From the NCBI GenBank assembly GCA_036497565.1, contig DASXJE010000219.1, forward strand, positions 1 through 35,906: a stretch of DNA of 35,906 nt, given 5' to 3'. The notes under the pieces are model-generated. The model was not told the origin of the DNA and searched no databases. It was given only the letters and a program-made list of their open reading frames with translations. Below, piece by piece: positions 23,535 to 31,585 of this stretch. The translations under genes and the position numbers were made by a program. This DNA comes from Mycobacteriales bacterium (GTDB lineage: Bacteria > Actinomycetota > Actinomycetes > Mycobacteriales > QHCD01). How positions within the stretch are numbered: position 1 is the stretch's first letter; each line of letters begins with the position of its first letter.

Positions 23535-24413
23535 GTGCCCGACCATCCCGCGCTTGCGCCGGTCGCGCGGCTCGACGCGCGCACCTTTGTCCAGTTGGTC
23601 AACGATTACGCCGGCACGGACCTCGAGCTGCTCGGCCCGGCTCCCGGGGGACAGGTCGGTGCGGCGTTCGTCCGCTGGCCGGACGGGCGGGACGGGGTGC
23701 TCACCCGAGGACACGGAACCGCCGGTGCGGTGCGCCAAACCGCCGACATCCTGCGGCTCGCGCGCTCCCGCGGCCTGCCCGTGCCCCACTACGAGCTGGT
23801 CACCGTGGTCCCCGGAGCGGTCGCGATCGTGCAGGAGCGGCTCCCGGGACAGCCGCCCGAACGCGCCGCCCGGCACGTGGTCGAGGCGATGGTGGCGCTC
23901 ATCGACCGGTGCCGCGGGCTGCTCGCCGACCGCCCCGACGTGCCCCCGCCGGACCTTCATCTGCGGAGGAGCGGCCCGGGGTTCAGCGTGCATGAGTCGC
24001 TGGCGGCGTACAGCCCGCGAACGGCCCGGCTGCTCGCGTGGGTGCGCAAGGTCGGTGAGACCGGCCAGGCGACGATGCAGGGCGACGATCTGGTCCACCT
24101 GGACTTCCACCCCGAAAACGTCCTGGTCGACGAGGACGGCTCCATCACCGGCATCGTGGACTGGGATGGCATCGCCCGCGGCGACCGCCGGTTCATGCTC
24201 GTGACCCTGCGGTTCTCCGCGGCGCCGTTGGGCGCCGACCCCGACACGGTGGCCTGGCTCGACCGGCTGATCGACGACTGGTTAGACCGGCCGACCCTGC
24301 GGGCCTACTGGGCCGCGATGAGCCTGCGCCAGGTCGATTGGGCCATCCGACACTTCGGACCCTCCGAGGTCGAGCGGGAGCTCACTCTCGCCGAATCCCG
24401 GATTCCTGTCTGA
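23535..24413 (+). CDS. APH-like phosphotransferase
   Basis: A 292-aa protein of the aminoglycoside-phosphotransferase/choline-kinase-like fold. The catalytic loop [10 protein letters not shown] (Asp190, Asn195) and the metal-binding Asp209 in GIVDWDGI are intact. In the N-lobe, the strand where the ATP-binding Lys is expected reads GVLTRGHG, so the usual Lys is not evident; this is seen in some members of the family. Substrate unknown: it may be a small hydroxylated metabolite or antibiotic. GTG at 23535 starts next to a TACATT box and has no ribosome binding site. Two in-frame upstream extensions lack support. Confidence 0.82.
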   Translation: MPDHPALAPVARLDARTFVQLVNDYAGTDLELLGPAPGGQVGAAFVRWPDGRDGVLTRGHGTAGAVRQTADILRLARSRGLPVPHYELVTVVPGAVAIVQERLPGQPPERAARHVVEAMVALIDRCRGLLADRPDVPPPDLHLRRSGPGFSVHESLAAYSPRTARLLAWVRKVGETGQATMQGDDLVHLDFHPENVLVDEDGSITGIVDWDGIARGDRRFMLVTLRFSAAPLGADPDTVAWLDRLIDDWLDRPTLRAYWAAMSLRQVDWAIRHFGPSEVERELTLAESRIPV

Positions 24414-24688
24414 CTACTCGTACTATTTCCGGCGCATTTCGCGTCTCGGCGGGCTTTCCCAGGATCTCCGGAATTGTGAATCGATCTAGTACGCCGATTG
24501 GCCCGGCCGACGTTCCGCCACCCGTCCGATCCGCCCAGACCCAAGAGCGTTTGGGGCAGCCGGAAAGGGGGAAGAAAGGGGGCCAGTGGTTGGCGCAACT
24601 CGGACGTGCGACGGATCGGCCGTGTGCCGCGTGATGACGACGCCGTCGGATTCACACCGAGTCGCCGCCCCGATTCACGGAGGTCCGC

Positions 24689-24979
24689 ATGACGGAGGTC
24701 ACCAGCAGCGCGATGCCGAAGTCGGTCCTGTGCGACAAGATCGGATGTCGGAGCCGTGCTGACTGGGAGATCGAGCAGGCCTGCGGAATGGCTCGCACCA
24801 CCCTTCGTGCTTGCCGCGAGCACTCGTGGTGGCTGCTGAGCTGCTTCTCCGCCAAGGGTGAGGCCGTGATCCACGGCGCCGGGTCGGGGCAGCACGTCAT
24901 CGTCCGGCCGCACTCCGGCTGGGAGGTCTGCGGTCGGCGCACCATCTCCGCCGCGCAGCCCCGCCGCAAGACCGCCTGA
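24689..24979 (+). CDS. Small Cys-rich hypothetical protein, possible zinc-binding
   Basis: A 96-aa protein of unknown function. Cys15-x4-Cys20 and Cys42-x2-His45, with further Cys32 and Cys52, make a pattern like a short zinc ribbon (C-x4-C ... C-x2-H). A conserved-looking TLRACREHSWWLL segment surrounds the second pair. ATG at 24689 has GGAGG six bases upstream, strong evidence for translation. It converges on the DUF3037 gene with nine bases between stops. The 275 bp upstream hold no gene and are less GC-rich at first (24414-24500). Confidence 0.65.
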   Translation: MTEVTSSAMPKSVLCDKIGCRSRADWEIEQACGMARTTLRACREHSWWLLSCFSAKGEAVIHGAGSGQHVIVRPHSGWEVCGRRTISAAQPRRKTA

Positions 24980-24988
24980 CACCTCCCG

Positions 24989-25387
24989 TCATTCCTCCAC
25001 GGAGAGGACCAGCACCCGCAGGAGCCGGTCGGCCTCGGCGTCCGGATCGCAGGTCAGCCCGGTGTGGATCGGTCCGGGCTGTACGACGGTGCTCCGCGGC
25101 GCGGTCAGCCAACGGAACCGCCGGCCGATGTCTTCCCGCCCGGCCGGCCCCGCGTCGCCGTTCGCCGCACAGACATCCGCCGCTGCGCGTAGGGCCAGGT
25201 CGATCACCCGCGGGTCGGCGGTCGGGTCCAGCGCACGCAGCCGGGCCTCGTCGAGGTGGATCCGCGATCCGAGGTAATCCAGCGGACGGCAATAGACGAC
25301 CACGCCGGCATTGATGGCTTCCCCGCGGTCCACTCTCGGCATCACCCGCAGGACCGCGTATTCGAACGCCTCCCGCTTGCCGGTCAC
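24989..25387 (-). CDS. DUF3037 protein, partner of the HipA-like kinase
   Basis: A 132-aa protein with FEYAVLRVMPRVDRGEAINAGVVVYCR near the start, the signature of DUF3037, and RFRWLTAPRSTVVQPGPIHTGLT in the second half. Function unknown. The GTG start at 25387 overlaps the kinase stop (GTGA), with AAGGGAG upstream, so the two are translationally coupled. HipA-like kinases and DUF3037 proteins are often neighbours; a complex or a substrate relation is possible. Confidence 0.88.
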   Translation of the reverse strand: MTGKREAFEYAVLRVMPRVDRGEAINAGVVVYCRPLDYLGSRIHLDEARLRALDPTADPRVIDLALRAAADVCAANGDAGPAGREDIGRRFRWLTAPRSTVVQPGPIHTGLTCDPDAEADRLLRVLVLSVEE

Positions 25388-26247
25388 CGCGGCGCTCCCT
25401 TCTCCGGGCGCACCCCGAGTGCGTCCGAAAGCCAGCCAGGCCGACCCGACCCGCGCCGGGCGGGCTCCGGATCCCGATCGCGGGCGGCGCCGGATCGCAG
25501 GCCCGAGAGCCAGCTGTCGCGCTTCTGCAGTCGGGAGGCGAGCTGTTCGACGTACGCCGCGCGCAGCTCGGCCGCGTCGGTGAATCCTGGTTCGTCCTCG
25601 AGCCACCGGTCCGGGATCTGCGCCACCGTCTCCTGAAGGAGGTCGGTCGTGACCTGCGGCGCGAGGTGCGCATCGGCCGCCTCGACCTCCGGTGCGAACG
25701 CGATCAGCGAGTGATCGCCGGCGTCGTAACTCCGGCCCGATGCACTCGCCGCACCGGACCAGTTGTGGTGGAAGGTCAAGGTCGCGCCGTGGTCGATGAG
25801 GTACAGCGTGCCGTGCCAATAGAGCATGTTCGGGTTGCGCCACGACCGGTCGACGTTGCCGACGAACGCGTCGAACCACAGCACCTGGCCGGCCAGCACC
25901 GGTTCGACGGGGAAGGCCGCGGGGTCGAAGTCGAGCGCGCCCGGCAGGTAGTCGATCCCGAGATTCAGCCCGCCGCTGGCCCGGAGCAGGTCCTGCACCT
26001 CCTGGTCGGGCTCGCCCGCCGCAAGCACCGGGTCGACGTCGACGGTGACCAGGTCGGGTACCGCGAAGCCGAGTGCACGGGCCAGGTGACCGCTGACGAC
26101 CTCCGCAATCAACGCCTTGCGCCCCTGCCCCGCGCCGTGGAACTTCACGACGTAGGTGCCGAGGTCGTCGGCCTCCATCAGGCCCGGCAGGGACCCGCCC
26201 TCGCGCAGGGGGGTGACGTAGCGGGTGGCGACGACATGCGGCAGCAC
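25384..26247 (-). CDS. HipA-family kinase
   Basis: A 287-aa stand-alone kinase of the HipA/PI3K-like fold. TYVVKFHGAGQGRKALIAEVV contains the probable ATP-binding Lys35 and Glu49. The catalytic region FDAFVGNVDRSWRNPNMLYW (Asp133, Asn140) and the metal-binding LIDHGATL (Asp152) are intact. It is shorter than E. coli HipA (440 aa) and lacks the N-terminal HipA subdomain. There is no HipB-like helix-turn-helix partner; DUF3037 takes the neighbour slot. The frame is open for some 600 codons upstream, but GTG at 26247 starts the conserved part and lies eight bases after a TAGGGT box, fitting a leaderless start. TTG at 26256 is a less likely alternative. Confidence 0.87.
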   Translation of the reverse strand: MLPHVVATRYVTPLREGGSLPGLMEADDLGTYVVKFHGAGQGRKALIAEVVSGHLARALGFAVPDLVTVDVDPVLAAGEPDQEVQDLLRASGGLNLGIDYLPGALDFDPAAFPVEPVLAGQVLWFDAFVGNVDRSWRNPNMLYWHGTLYLIDHGATLTFHHNWSGAASASGRSYDAGDHSLIAFAPEVEAADAHLAPQVTTDLLQETVAQIPDRWLEDEPGFTDAAELRAAYVEQLASRLQKRDSWLSGLRSGAARDRDPEPARRGSGRPGWLSDALGVRPEKGAPR

Positions 26248-26255
26248 GGCTGCCA

Positions 26256-26261
26256 ACCCTA
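26256..26261 (-). promoter_or_regulatory. Putative -10 box of the leaderless kinase gene
   Basis: On the minus strand this is TAGGGT, eight bases before the GTG at 26247. It faces away from the TAGGAT box at 26298, only 36 bp apart, so the two divergent promoters are back to back. Confidence 0.4.
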
Positions 26262-26297
26262 CGGCGTCAGCAGTCCTGGCCGGGCGATCCACGGACC

Positions 26298-26303
26298 TAG
26301 GAT
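26298..26303 (+). promoter_or_regulatory. Putative -10 box of the leaderless nitronate monooxygenase gene
   Basis: TAGGAT (TANNNT) ends seven bases before the ATG at 26311. There is no ribosome binding site. Confidence 0.45.
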
Positions 26304-26310
26304 CGTCCCC

Positions 26311-27267
26311 ATGGTCATGCACACGTCGTTCACCAAGGCCCTCGCGGTACAGCATCCGGTCGCACTCGCGCCGATGGCCGGTTCCGCGGGCGGGGCGCTC
26401 GCCGCGGCCGTGTCCAACGGCGGCGGGCTCGGACTGGTGGGTGGCGGCCGCGGTAGCCGCGACTGGCTCGCCCGCGAACTCGCCGTCGTTGCCGAGCGAA
26501 CCACCAATCCCTGGGGCGTCGGCTTTCTCACCTGGGCGGTCGACGGCGACACCGTCGCGTGGGCGCTGGATCGCCGGCCGGCCGCGGTGATGCTGTCCTT
26601 CGGCGACCCCAGACCGCTCGCCGGGCGGATCCGCGACACGGGCACCGTCCTGATCGTGCAGGTGACCGATCTCGACGAGGCGAAGCAGGCACTCGATGCC
26701 GGCGCCGACGTCATCGTCGCGCAGGGCTCCGAGGCAGGGGGCCACGGCGGTGGACGCGCGACCCTTCCGTTCGTCCCTGCGGTCGTCGACCTGGCGACAC
26801 CCACGCCGGTGCTTGCGGCCGGCGGCATCGCCGATGGTCGCGGTCTCGCCGCCGCGCTGGCGCTCGGCGCCGCGGGCGCGTTGATCGGCACCCGTTTCCA
26901 GGCCAGCCAAGAGGCTCTCGTCGCGCCCGAGGTGACCAAGGCGCTCGTCGACGGGCGGGGTGGAGACACCCAACGCAGCCGGATTCTCGACATCGCCGGC
27001 GGCACGAACTGGCCGCACGCCTACACCGGCCGCTCGCTGCGCAACCCGTTCCTCGATCGATGGCGGGACCGGGAGAACGAACTCGCCGGCGACGCCGCCA
27101 CGAGGCATGCGTACGCCGAGGCGACTGCCCGGGGCGACATGGACGTCCGCCCGGTATGGGCCGGCGAAGGCCTCGACCTCATCACCGACGTACCACCTGC
27201 CGCCGAGATCGTCGCGGACCTCGTCACCACCGCCGAGCGCGCTCTTACCCACGCCGGCCGGGGATGA
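26311..27267 (+). CDS. Nitronate monooxygenase / 2-nitropropane dioxygenase-like flavoprotein
   Basis: A 318-aa FMN-dependent TIM-barrel protein of the nitronate monooxygenase family. It has PVALAPMAGSAGGALAAAVSNGGGLGLVGG at the start, AGADVIVAQGSEAGGHGGG in the middle (the usual active-site His is in the GGHGG turn), and LAAGGIADGRGLAAALALGAAGALIGTRF for phosphate binding of FMN. It oxidises nitronates such as propionate-3-nitronate in known members; some relatives are enoyl reductases. ATG at 26311 is next to a TAGGAT box; ATG at 26317 is possible. It diverges from the kinase. Confidence 0.92.
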   Translation: MVMHTSFTKALAVQHPVALAPMAGSAGGALAAAVSNGGGLGLVGGGRGSRDWLARELAVVAERTTNPWGVGFLTWAVDGDTVAWALDRRPAAVMLSFGDPRPLAGRIRDTGTVLIVQVTDLDEAKQALDAGADVIVAQGSEAGGHGGGRATLPFVPAVVDLATPTPVLAAGGIADGRGLAAALALGAAGALIGTRFQASQEALVAPEVTKALVDGRGGDTQRSRILDIAGGTNWPHAYTGRSLRNPFLDRWRDRENELAGDAATRHAYAEATARGDMDVRPVWAGEGLDLITDVPPAAEIVADLVTTAERALTHAGRG

Positions 27268-27276
27268 TCGACGGCC

Positions 27277-27282
27277 TAAAGT
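27277..27282 (+). promoter_or_regulatory. Putative -10 box of the ABC exporter operon
   Basis: TAAAGT lies 45 bases upstream of the GTG at 27328, leaving a leader of about 38 nt with a normal ribosome binding site. No -35 match is evident. Confidence 0.35.
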
Positions 27283-27327
27283 GCTCTTTGGATCGGCCAT
27301 CGGGTGCGGCCGGAAGATGGGAGCGGC

Positions 27328-28317
27328 GTGAGCAGCGAGTCGTCGGACGACCTCGCCATAGAGGTGAAAGGGCTCGTGAAGCGCTATCGCGGCGGCCGGG
27401 GCCAGGGTGAGCTGGAAGCGGTGCGGGGCATCGACCTCGCCGTTCATCGGGGCGAGGTCTTCGGTTTCCTCGGCCCGAACGGCGCGGGAAAGACGACGAC
27501 CGTGCGGATGCTGTGCACGCTGCTGCCGATCAGCGACGGGCAGGCCACGGTGTCCGGAGTGGACGTGCGCCGTGATCCGGCGCAGGTACGGCGGCGGATC
27601 GGCGTGGCGTTGCAGGACGCCGGGCTGGATCAGCGACAGTCGGGGCGGGAACTGCTGGAGCTGCAGTGCGGGCTCTATCAGATCCCCGACCCGCCGGCAC
27701 GCAGCGCCGAATTGCTGCGGCTGGTCGGGTTGGACGACGCTGCCGACCGGCTGATCGGCACCTATTCCGGCGGCATGAAGCGGCGGCTGGACCTGGCGAC
27801 GGCACTCGTCCACGAGCCCGATGTCCTGTTCCTCGACGAGCCGACGACAGGCCTCGATCCGGCGAGTCGGGTGACGGTGTGGCAGGAGGTCCGCCGGATC
27901 AACGCCCTCGGTACCACGGTTTTCCTGACCACGCAGTACCTGGAAGAGGCCGACCAACTGTGTAACCGGGTAGCCATCATCGACGACGGCAGGATCGTCG
28001 CCGAGGGCACCCCGGCCGCGTTGAAGTCCCAGCTGGGTAGCGACGTACTCACCATCGGCCTGGACCCGGCCGAGCACGATCGGGCGACCGCCGCGCTGGC
28101 GCCGCTCCCGGGTCTGGATCACGTCACCGACGCGGCGGAGGGATTGGCTGTGTACATCGGCAATGGCGCGGCGGCGGTAGCCGACGTGGCACGGCTTCTG
28201 GGCGAGGCCGGCATCCGGCCGTCCACGATCTCGCTGTCCCAGCCGACTCTCGACGACGTGTTCCTCGCCTCGACCGGGCGGCGCATCGAGGGCGGCGTCC
28301 CGGAGATGACGTCATGA
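27328..28317 (+). CDS. ABC exporter ATP-binding protein, DrrA type
   Basis: A 329-aa ATPase of an ABC-2 exporter. Walker A GPNGAGKTT is at residues 49-57, the signature is TYSGGMKRRLDLA, Walker B is VLFLDEPTTGLDP, and the switch region is TTVFLTTQYLEEADQL. The C-terminal 90 residues end in QPTLDDVFLASTGR, as in DrrA-type (daunorubicin resistance) ATPases. GTG at 27328 has GGGAG five bases upstream. The stop overlaps the permease start (ATGA). It would export a hydrophobic compound, lipid or drug; substrate unknown. Confidence 0.93.
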   Translation: MSSESSDDLAIEVKGLVKRYRGGRGQGELEAVRGIDLAVHRGEVFGFLGPNGAGKTTTVRMLCTLLPISDGQATVSGVDVRRDPAQVRRRIGVALQDAGLDQRQSGRELLELQCGLYQIPDPPARSAELLRLVGLDDAADRLIGTYSGGMKRRLDLATALVHEPDVLFLDEPTTGLDPASRVTVWQEVRRINALGTTVFLTTQYLEEADQLCNRVAIIDDGRIVAEGTPAALKSQLGSDVLTIGLDPAEHDRATAALAPLPGLDHVTDAAEGLAVYIGNGAAAVADVARLLGEAGIRPSTISLSQPTLDDVFLASTGRRIEGGVPEMTS

Positions 28318-29072
28318 ACGAGACGATGTTGCTGGCCCGCCGAGCCGTGCGGGAAGTGTGGCGCATTCCCGCCGCGACGATTCCCGCGCTCTTCATCCCG
28401 GTGTTCTTCCTGGTCGTCAACCTCGGCCAGGTGAACCGGGTCTTCCCGCCGAGTACGCCGTTCCTGCACGGCCAGCACTACGTCGCGTTCCAGATCCCCG
28501 TGTCGCTCGTGTTCGCGGTCAGCTCAGCCACCTCCGGGCTCGCCATGGTCACCGACGTCGACGTGGGATACCTCGACAAGCTGTTGGCCGCGCCCATCAG
28601 GCGTACCGCCATCGTATGGGGACGTTTGGCCGCCGACCTGGCCCGCGGTCTGGCGGTCTCCGCGCTCGTCCTCGCAGTCGGGTTCGCGTTCGGCGCGCGG
28701 GTCGAGACCGGCGTCATCGGCGTGGTGCTGCTCATCGTGCTGTCCGCGCTCTGGGGCGTCGCCTACGCCGGGATCGCCATTGCGATCGCGCTGAAGACGA
28801 AGAACGTGCAGACGACCAACGCGTCGTTCATCATCTTCTTCCCGCTGCTCTTCCTCACCCCCAACTTCGTCCCCCTCGATCAGCTCGCAGGCCCGCTCCA
28901 GGTGATTGCTCGCTTCAATCCTGTGACCTATGTCATCACCGGACTGCGCGATCTCGTTCTCAGCCCGCACATCCGATGGGGATCGTTGGGGGCCTGTGTG
29001 CTCACCATCGTGGTCACCGGCATCGTCCTCACCGCCCTGTCGCTACGCGCCCTCGCCCACTTCAGCGACTAA
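28314..29072 (+). CDS. ABC-2 type exporter permease, DrrB type
   Basis: A 252-aa membrane protein with about six hydrophobic helices. It has the ABC-2 segments VTDVDVGYLDKLLAAPIRRTAIVWGRL (the amphipathic coupling region) and FNPVTYVITGLRDLVL near the C-terminus. It pairs with the preceding ATPase through an ATGA overlap. The two would form a dimeric exporter with one ATPase dimer. No downstream partner exists before the next promoter. Confidence 0.92.
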   Translation: MNETMLLARRAVREVWRIPAATIPALFIPVFFLVVNLGQVNRVFPPSTPFLHGQHYVAFQIPVSLVFAVSSATSGLAMVTDVDVGYLDKLLAAPIRRTAIVWGRLAADLARGLAVSALVLAVGFAFGARVETGVIGVVLLIVLSALWGVAYAGIAIAIALKTKNVQTTNASFIIFFPLLFLTPNFVPLDQLAGPLQVIARFNPVTYVITGLRDLVLSPHIRWGSLGACVLTIVVTGIVLTALSLRALAHFSD

Positions 29073-29158
29073 AAAGGGCGGTTTGGCGGCCTCAGCCGGG
29101 GTAAGACACGTCTCTGTAGACCGGGCGCGTCGAGGGCAAAAAACCCTGGGTCGCTCCC

Positions 29159-29187
29159 TTGACACGTCTGGGCGCCCCTCCTACGTT
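29159..29187 (+). promoter_or_regulatory. Consensus-like promoter of the ABC importer operon
   Basis: TTGACA (29159-29164) and TACGTT (29182-29187) are separated by exactly 17 bp, a good housekeeping sigma promoter. The start of transcription would be near 29194, giving a leader of about 20 nt that carries the ribosome binding site. GACACGTCT at 29161-29169 overlaps the -35 box and is repeated at 29105-29113. Confidence 0.65.
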
Positions 29188-29214
29188 GGGCGGTCCGCCG
29201 AGGGAGGGAAGCGA

Positions 29215-30669
29215 ATGCGAGTCGAACGCCCGAATGCCATGACTCGCAAGACCTTTCTCAAGACCGCTGGCGTGGGCATCGCCGGTGCAGCAGCGGCCGG
29301 CCTCGCCGGCTGTAGCAGCTCGACCCCCAGTCACGGCGGGAGCGGCTGGAAGCAGTACAGCGGGATGACGCTGAACTTCATCTCCGAGAACACCGGGCCG
29401 AGCTCGGCGATCGCGGCGAATCTCCAGCCGTTCGTCGACTTGACCGGCATCAACGTCAACATCTCGCAGCTGGTACTGACCTCGGTCGAGCAGAAGGTCG
29501 CGCTCGACCTGTCCGCACACAGCGGCCAGTACCAGGTGATCTACGCCGATCCCTACAACATCATGGCGCCGCTCTCCGACGGCTTCGCCGATCTCTCGAC
29601 ATTCATGCACGACAAGACGCTGCCCTCGGTGCCGAAGGGCACCGCGGACTTCGTCCCCACCCAGCTGCTGGCTGCCGGCCGATTCGGTGACAAGCTGCTC
29701 GCGCTGCCCTACGACTGCCCGACGATCATCTGGTGCTATCGCAAGGACCTGTTCGAGAAGTACCACGACGCGATGCAGCACGATCTCGGCTTCGACCCGA
29801 CGCCGTCGATCAAGACGACGTGGGACCAGTACCTCCAGATGGCGCGATGGTTCAACACCAACCAGGACGAGGTTCCCTACGGCACCGGCCATCAGGCGAA
29901 GCAGTTCACGTCGCTGAACGACGACTTCGCCAACGTGTTGTGGGCCTACGGCGGCGACTACTTCCACAACGGCCAGCACATCGGCAAGTACGGCAGCACC
30001 GATCCTGGACCGTGCACGCTCGATCAGCCCGAGGCGATCCGCGCGGCCGAGTTCTACAACGAGATGCTCAGCGTCGCGCATCCCGGCAGCGTGAGCTGGG
30101 ACTGGAACGACCTGGCCGAGGCCTTCGGCGACGGCCTGATCGCGATGTGCCCGTGCTGGCACGAGGACGCCGCCAGCTGGTTTGCGCCGGGCGGGCTAGG
30201 CGACAAGATCGGGTTCTCCCCGCTGCCGACCGGCCCGGCGCGAAGCGCCAACCACTACGGCGGGACCGGCATCTCCATCAACAAATACATCACCACCGAC
30301 GAGCAGCGTGCGGCCTGGCTGTTTCTCGTCTGGGCGACGGCGCCGCAGACTCAGGAGGCCGGCCTGTTCAGCAAGGTCGGCGGCGGAACGCCGACCCGCC
30401 AGTCGGTCTACCAAATGCCCAAGGTGAAGCGTGCGACCAAGCCACCGTCGGACGCGCCCAACATGATCCCGTACGACGCGGTGAAGGTCGCGTGGGAGCC
30501 GCAGAACATCGGGCTGCGTCCCAAGGTGCCGTATTGGAATCAGTGTGATGCCGTGATCTTCACCGAGCTGTCGAAGATGCTCGCCGGGCACAAGTCACCG
30601 GCCGATGCCATGCGTGACGCCAAACGGGGCGTCGACGACGCGGTCAACGGAGGCTCCAGTGGCGTCTAG
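29215..30669 (+). CDS. ABC importer substrate-binding lipoprotein (family 1 extracellular solute-binding)
   Basis: A 484-aa lipoprotein. The N-terminus TRKTFLKTAGVGIAG followed by a hydrophobic run and LAGC gives a lipobox with Cys33; the RK-x-FLK pattern resembles a Tat signal. The mature protein fits solute-binding proteins of sugar ABC importers: LNFISEN near the start, WDWNDLAEAFGDGLIAMCP in the middle, and GGTGISINKYITTDEQRAAW later. Substrate unknown, probably a carbohydrate. ATG at 29215 has GGGAGGG about seven bases upstream; the ATG eight codons later is also possible. The next gene overlaps it by 11 nt. Confidence 0.9.
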   Translation: MRVERPNAMTRKTFLKTAGVGIAGAAAAGLAGCSSSTPSHGGSGWKQYSGMTLNFISENTGPSSAIAANLQPFVDLTGINVNISQLVLTSVEQKVALDLSAHSGQYQVIYADPYNIMAPLSDGFADLSTFMHDKTLPSVPKGTADFVPTQLLAAGRFGDKLLALPYDCPTIIWCYRKDLFEKYHDAMQHDLGFDPTPSIKTTWDQYLQMARWFNTNQDEVPYGTGHQAKQFTSLNDDFANVLWAYGGDYFHNGQHIGKYGSTDPGPCTLDQPEAIRAAEFYNEMLSVAHPGSVSWDWNDLAEAFGDGLIAMCPCWHEDAASWFAPGGLGDKIGFSPLPTGPARSANHYGGTGISINKYITTDEQRAAWLFLVWATAPQTQEAGLFSKVGGGTPTRQSVYQMPKVKRATKPPSDAPNMIPYDAVKVAWEPQNIGLRPKVPYWNQCDAVIFTELSKMLAGHKSPADAMRDAKRGVDDAVNGGSSGV

Positions 30670-31585
30670 AGCACTGGAAGCTGCGCGGCTGCGTCCGATC
30701 CGGCAGGGCAAGCGCCGGTTCAGCTTCGAGGTGAAGATGATGCTGCCGGCGCTGCTCATCCTCGCCGCCATCTCGATCGTGCCGTTCTTCTACCTGATCT
30801 ACATGACGCTGAACAAGATCAGCTTGGTCGGCGGCGTCGGCATCGCGCCGAAGTGGATCGGATTCCACAACTGGGCACAGATGTTCACCGACTCCAACGT
30901 CGGCGCCGGCTGGATCACGATGGTGATCTTCTTCGTGGCGACGGTCGGATTGGAGATGCTGCTCGGCCTCGGGATCGCGCTGTTGGTCTATGAGATGGTG
31001 TGGGGCAAGAACATCGTCCTGTCCATACTGCTGATCCCGATGTTCGTCGCGCCGGTGATCGTCGGCCTGCTCGGCCGCTTCCTGGTCAACCCGACCTACG
31101 GCGTTTATGCGTGGGTGCTGCGGGAGACGCACATCTTCACCGGCAACATCTTGGGCGGCCAGGTTTCGGCGTTCATCGCAGTGGTCCTGATGGACGTGTG
31201 GGAGTGGACACCACTGATCGTGCTGATCACCCTCGCCGGCCTCGTTTCCGTCCCCGGACAGGTCCTCGAGGCGGCGAAGGTCGACGGCGCCGGATACTGG
31301 CAGCGGCTGCGGCACGTCGTCGTCCCGTCGATCTCCGGGATCGTGCTCGTCGCATTGTTGATCCGCTCGATGGACGCGTTGCGCTACTTCGATGTGATCT
31401 GGCAGTCGACGGCCGGCGGCCCGGCCAACGCCACCAAGATCATCCCGCTTCGTCTCTACGAGGTCGCCTTCCAGTTCCTGAACCTCGGCTACGCCGCCAC
31501 GATCGGCATCGTGATGCTCGCGCTGTCGATCGCCATCGCGATGCTGTTCACCGGAATCCTGCGACGTCGGGGGCTGATCGGATGA
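30659..31585 (+). CDS. Sugar ABC importer permease (MalF type)
   Basis: A 308-aa inner-membrane permease with six main hydrophobic helices. The EAA loop, EAAKVDGAGYWQRLRHVVVPSI, contacts the ATPase. GTG at 30659 lies within the 3' end of the binding-protein gene (11-nt overlap), with GGAGG six bases upstream. Its stop overlaps the next permease (ATGA). The pair should form the transmembrane channel of the importer. Confidence 0.92.
   Translation: MASRALEAARLRPIRQGKRRFSFEVKMMLPALLILAAISIVPFFYLIYMTLNKISLVGGVGIAPKWIGFHNWAQMFTDSNVGAGWITMVIFFVATVGLEMLLGLGIALLVYEMVWGKNIVLSILLIPMFVAPVIVGLLGRFLVNPTYGVYAWVLRETHIFTGNILGGQVSAFIAVVLMDVWEWTPLIVLITLAGLVSVPGQVLEAAKVDGAGYWQRLRHVVVPSISGIVLVALLIRSMDALRYFDVIWQSTAGGPANATKIIPLRLYEVAFQFLNLGYAATIGIVMLALSIAIAMLFTGILRRRGLIG

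Noticed and set aside
26248-28122. N-terminal extension of about 600 codons on the HipA-like kinase
   Set aside because: It runs antisense through the nitronate monooxygenase and ABC ATPase genes, has no recognisable domain, and a start with a promoter-like box exists at 26247.
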